A DNA stretch of 64,000 bases from positions 1,984,001-2,048,000 of the forward strand of contig CM063114.1 of NCBI GenBank assembly GCA_031841125.1. Direction: 5' to 3'. The notes under the pieces were generated by a model. It was not told where the DNA came from, searched no databases, and saw only the letters and a program-made list of their open reading frames with translations. This DNA comes from Acanthococcus lagerstroemiae. Taxonomy: Eukaryota > Arthropoda > Insecta > Hemiptera > Eriococcidae. Below, one piece after another: positions 59,781 through 64,000 of the stretch; within the stretch, counting starts at the first letter, position 1, and each line of letters starts with the position of its first letter. Both the position numbers and the translations under genes were made by a program.

Positions 59781-60060
59781 TATTAGGCAATGTCGTCAAC
59801 TGCGATGATATGTCACTGGCTGGCAACTTGTCTGTTATCAGTGACATTTACACGATTTCAAACTGACAATTCTTTTCCAAATAATTTATCAAGTCGACAT
59901 TTATACAAAAAATCGTAGAATAAGTTTTGTTGAGATTGAAATCTTCTTCAATCTGGGTAAACTTCCAAGTTTCATATAAGTTAAGATTTTTATCATTACT
60001 CTGCCATAAGCAAATGTACAGTGACGTCCACCCAGTGAGCGTTCCCGACATTGCCTAATA
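59781..60060. mobile_element. Tc1/mariner-type MITE, 280 bp
   Basis: TATTAGGCAATGTCG (59781-59795) and CGACATTGCCTAATA (60046-60060) are perfect inverted complements beginning and ending in TA, which suits a TA target-site duplication. The interior is AT-rich and non-coding. The superfamily is inferred from the TA ends only. Confidence 0.7.
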
Positions 60061-61837
60061 CATATACATAATAATATAATACGACATTTAATTTGATAAA
60101 TGTTGAGCTGGGAGAAGATAGAGGACCTGAAATGGGGGCTAAACGAAAAACACAACATTCATGTCACCTTCTGGGCCTGGGATTTACAGGTTCCTGAACT
60201 CATTTTTGATATCAATTAACTTGAAAATGGTGACACATGGAACGGGGGTGGCGAGGAGAAATATTAACATGCGATACAGTTATCGAATATCGTGTTTTTG
60301 AGGCTCCTGACATAGGAGTTATATTATTTCTACTGTTATTTTGATGCGTGAAGCACTCGGACGGCGAAACGGTGGGGGGGGGGGGCTGGGATAGACGGTG
60401 GGTTTCAAATTGAGTTGCGCTCTCGCTCTACCGACACTCCAGGTATCAAATAAAAATAAAAACAATCAAAACCGAATTCAGTGGCGATTAAAAATCCTTT
60501 TTTACGATACCATATGATACCTGTACATACAATATTTTGTAAGTTTTTGCCCCTGCCGCTCGTCACCGGAGTCACAATTTTCAAGTGATTTTCCGAACAA
60601 GTATCAAAAATAAATCCACGAGGCGACATACGCAGTAATTTTCGCCTAATCTCAATTTCAGTTTCCTCTCTCACCTACCTTCATATTTACTCAAATAAGA
60701 GTCCAAATATTGTCAAAAATGAATTCTGCAACCTTGAAACTCTAATAATCGATATAAATTGTACACCGTGATTGTTTGTCCCCTCTCTTCCCTTAGTGCC
60801 ATAATTTTAAAATTAGGCGAATGTGAAGTTTGAACCATTTTCTGTTGTCATAACCTCATAAAATTAGAGAAATCCCCCCTCCCTCTTTCAAAAAACGTGT
60901 TTCCATACAACTTGTGTTAAAGTAGGATTAAAAGGGGGGTTAACTTCGACACGACTGCAGAGCGTTTTGGAGGCAATTAGGAGGAAAGGCTGAATTACAA
61001 GAATTTGATAAGCTTCAACATTTTTTACGATTTCATTCTGCGTTCACGACAACAGTTGACCAGTTTTTAGCCAAAAACTATTATTTTTCTCACTGTAATA
61101 CTCAACTGAGGAGGAGCCCGGAGGGATCCACGAGGAATTCTAAGGCTACCCAGACTAGTGTGCAATAATTCAAAATTCAATTTGTCTGTTCTTTTTTTCA
61201 TTTCTTTATTTCAGTCCATTTCTGGATACTGACTGGACTAATGAAACTCAATATCTTTTCGTCGAATTCCAAAGCAATAAAGAAATAACTTTCTTTCACA
61301 CCAAGTATCATACTTAATATTTGCTCCTAAGAAAGTTTATTTCCAAAACGCTGTGACTGCATATATTTTCGAAATTGGATGATGGAACCCTCAGCGTATC
61401 AATATCTCTTCGTCGAATAGCAACATAATAATAATAACGTTCCTTCGTGTTATCACAACAAATTTATCTGTAAAACACGATGCAACAAATCGGTAAATTT
61501 TCCACATGTAGTTCGCAAAAATCAAAGTACAATGTAAATGCGGGGTCATCTTCAGAATACATATTTGCAATCCAAAAAAATATAAAGCAATGTATTTGTA
61601 CAATTCGTAGGCACCGGATGCGCACTATAAAGATATCTGATTGACGTGAGGCCTATTTGAAGGAATCAGGAGAAGAGAATCTCAATTTTGTGGACAACGA
61701 GCGAGAACGAAACTTAAATTTTCCGTGACACCCGAAAGAAATTTTCCATTCAAATAGAGAAAACAAAAAATAAAATAGGAACAATGAAAATAGTAGCTGT
61801 AGTACAGAACGATTCGTCTTTCTTTCCCAATAAAATA
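60061..61837. other. Gene-less stretch
   Basis: No recognisable gene or RNA. It includes a G-rich homopolymer around 60373-60387. Short frames on the minus strand carry no motif. Confidence 0.45.
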
Positions 61838-62242
61838 TTTCCACAACTTTGTCGACCAGGGTATTTTATTTTAGCTACCATTTTCCGGTGTCCACTTTTT
61901 TCCGAGGATGAAATTCCCTGACTCTTCCAGATTTTTTCAAATTTTTCCAGTCTATTTTCCAACTTTTTGGTACAAATTATTTAAAAAAAAAAAGTTCAAT
62001 GGAGTCTGACAGAGAAAATTGTACAATATTTTCACATCATAAAATTTTCATCAAACTTCCTTGGCTTTTTCGATTTTCTTTCAAAATTCCATGACTTTTC
62101 CAGGTCTCACAGAGTACCCTGACTTTTCCCTGACTTCTAGAATTTCCAGAAAAGTGGCCACCCAGTTTTAACTTTGTAATCTGGAAGTTACATCTGAAAT
62201 ACCACACAGTTGCTTAGATATTGGTCGACAAAGTTGTGGAAA
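61838..62242. mobile_element. Inverted-repeat element with 21-bp arms
   Basis: TTTCCACAACTTTGTCGACC begins at 61838 and its complement GGTCGACAAAGTTGTGGAAA ends at 62242; the arms pair perfectly over 21 bases. The interior contains repeated CCTGACTTTTCC words. No target duplication is evident. Confidence 0.7.
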
Positions 62243-62639
62243 CCTTTTCTTTGAAAAAAGACTCGAGCCATTTTGGATACTGCTCATCAAATTGATAAGG
62301 AACTAAAGGAGAGACAGGTGTCTACGGTGTACTAAAAATTAAAATCCACGCCTTTTTTACGACCCTGCACTTTTGTAATGTGAAGGAAGGGGGGCGACAC
62401 CTAATGTCAACACTTTTTTTTTTAACTGCAAGTTACTACTCAATTTTCCAAGTATATTTCCGAAGAGTTTAAAATCCCCTCGGCTTTCCCAAATTGGGGT
62501 AAAACTATTGTAAACTTGTTCATGATTATCTTTATAGCTTTTTCGGGCTCGTTCAAGTCTATTTACGACTTCACGCAAATATTTTGGGAATCGTTCTTCC
62601 AAACTCACTAAGGCCCCAAATCTAAGACTTTCAAAATTT

Positions 62640-62930
62640 TTTCAAACAGATATTTGACTTTTCTGGATACCAAGATGCTTGAGAGTCCTAAAAAACTCTC
62701 AAAGAGACTCGGAACAGTTTAGAAAGGCCTTAAAAATCCTAAATAGTCTTGAACCAGCATGGATGACTGTCCAAAGTTTTAGTCTCAAAAAATCTCAATC
62801 GAGCTAATAATTTCAAAAAATTTTATTCTTGCCAGGAGTAGTCGTAGATGAATAAATTTTTAAGAGCCGTAACAGCAGTTTACACAGCGTTCAAAAGAAG
62901 CTTAAAGAAGTCTCGAAGAGTTTTGGACTT
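62640..62930. repeat. GACTC/AAGACT micro-repeat tract, reverse orientation
   Basis: Recurrences of GAGAGTCCTAAAAAACTCTC, AAAGAGACTCGGAAC and AAGAAGTCTCGAAGAG. The SINE at 62937 is inserted at the edge of this tract. Confidence 0.5.
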
Positions 62931-62936
62931 GAGGAT

Positions 62937-63168
62937 CTGGCCGGCCGAGAGGATAGCGCGTTGGTCTCAGAATCCGGAGGTCCCGGGTTCGAGCTCACGT
63001 AGCAACTCGCCAGAATTTTCGACCAAGGCCGGTTTTTTGGCCAGAAGGGAAGAGGGCTAAGAGAGCCCTAACAGCCTCCCCAACGTCTCTGAAGTAATTT
63101 TCGAAAGAGCAGATTCCAGGACTCGGGTGGAGAGCAAATTAGAAGAAGAGTACTAGGTCAAAATTGGA
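62937..63168 (+). mobile_element. tRNA-derived SINE with intact 12-bp target duplication
   Basis: The head CTGGCCGGCCGAGAGGATAG then CGCGTTGGTCTCAGAATCCG carries an A-box-like TAGCGCGTTGG. GGTCCCGGGTTCGAGCTC provides a B box (GGTTCGAGCTC) at tRNA-like spacing. A body of about 170 bases follows. GGACTTGAGGAT flanks it exactly at 62925-62936 and 63169-63180, so this is a recent retrotransposition. It has no long A tail. Confidence 0.85.
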
Positions 63169-63180
63169 GGACTTGAGGAT

Positions 63181-64000
63181 GTCAGTAAATGCAATACGAG
63201 CAAATTCCGAAAGAAAAGCTCGAGTTCGACTTCAGGCTCGGACAAAAGGCTCCACATTGGGTCGTTTGGCGTGTCAGTCTCAACAACTTAGCGAGAAAAA
63301 AAATATGTTTCCACGTTTACTTTTTGAAATGTCTAATTACACTAGTGTACTTTATTGACATTCGGTACATACCAATGTCAAAAATACGTACGTATAAGGG
63401 ATTTCGGGTAAAATTCGACAGGTTCACTCGATAAATCTGGAAGGTTTGCCGTTTCGCAACATTTCACATTCTCAAAAACCGTTTGAAATTCGAAACGAAA
63501 ACGTGATGAACATCAAAAAGCAAGATGATGAAGAGCAGCGAGCTGCACGCGGAGTCGAGAACTGGTTTTTTGAGTAATTATGTCGGTACAGAATATCAAG
63601 GGCGTACAAAGCTGTGAGCTACCATCGATATCTCGATTAAAAATGTCTCCAAACCCGATCTCGTGAATTTCGATACAGTTCTGCGTTCGTTCGGCACAGT
63701 TCACTGGTGTTCGAGCAACAAAACACAACCATACGAACATAGGCCGATCAGCTGATGAGGTGCATGTCCATCATCGATCATTTAAAGCACGTCCGTCCAA
63801 AGGACACCTCCACCTCGTCACGTACGTAGGACACGATTGTGATGAGAAGAGCGGAACCTCGAACACCTCATGTACGAGAAAAACGACGCCAATTTTCAAA
63901 TTTCAAACACGCGATTCGAAACAGTCAACTAATCTAGTTTCGTTTGAGTTTGATAGAGTGAAAAACGAAGATAGGCGCCTAAAAGTCAATTTGAATCACA
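63181..64000. other. Right edge, no confirmed gene
   Basis: CG dinucleotides become more frequent from about 63480, and a minus-strand frame at 63513-63740 has no recognisable domain. This could be the promoter or first exon of a gene beyond the window, or a distal 5' exon of mrj. The sequence alone does not decide. Confidence 0.35.

Overview
The window looks like nuclear DNA from an insect. It is AT-rich, its genes are split by GT-AG introns, and most of the remainder is foldback elements, SINEs and decayed LINEs. The many TAGGTA/TACCTA words resemble what I know of hemipteran genomes such as aphids and mealybugs, but the order is a weak inference. There are no operons, CRISPR arrays or prokaryotic genes.

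Layout. 1-5815 is a satellite array with monomers of about 272 bp. Its central part (about 1600-4600) dissolves into homopolymer runs and is almost certainly broken assembly consensus. 5816-6835 holds diverged satellite relatives. 6836-15237 has no recognisable gene; it contains a 350-bp-spaced direct repeat, a 760-bp-spaced duplication and a foldback element related to the satellite.

15238-38801 (minus strand) is one gene. I reassembled 26 coding exons in a continuous frame, giving about 1335 residues. It encodes a STAND-class NTPase of the NWD (NACHT plus WD repeat) family. The protein starts with a MGNTCSS lipidation-type N-terminus, followed by a Ser/Arg/Asn-rich linker, an NWD-type N-terminal domain, a P-loop NTPase, helical exons and a C-terminal WD-like region. 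Two mutually inverted palindromic elements lie in its introns, one on each side of exons 4-6.

38802-45160 is intergenic, with a terminal-inverted-repeat element, a diverged duplication, a large foldback element and a reverse-transcriptase fragment. 45161-56035 (minus strand) is mrj, the DnaJ B-subfamily co-chaperone (DNAJB6-like). It has five coding exons and 248 residues, and a 9.4-kb intron splits the J domain. That intron contains a plus-strand candidate small membrane-protein gene (50891-51109) and a tRNA-derived SINE.

56036-64000 is mostly mobile-element debris: a decayed R1/Jockey-like LINE end with a nested insertion, three inverted-repeat elements, and a young SINE with an intact 12-bp target duplication.

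The two main genes are unrelated neighbours and nothing here joins them in one pathway. The most noteworthy findings are the lipidation-type N-terminus on an NWD STAND protein, the inverted element pair flanking its exons 4-6, a diffuse GACTC/AAGACT micro-repeat family scattered through introns, and the nested small ORF.
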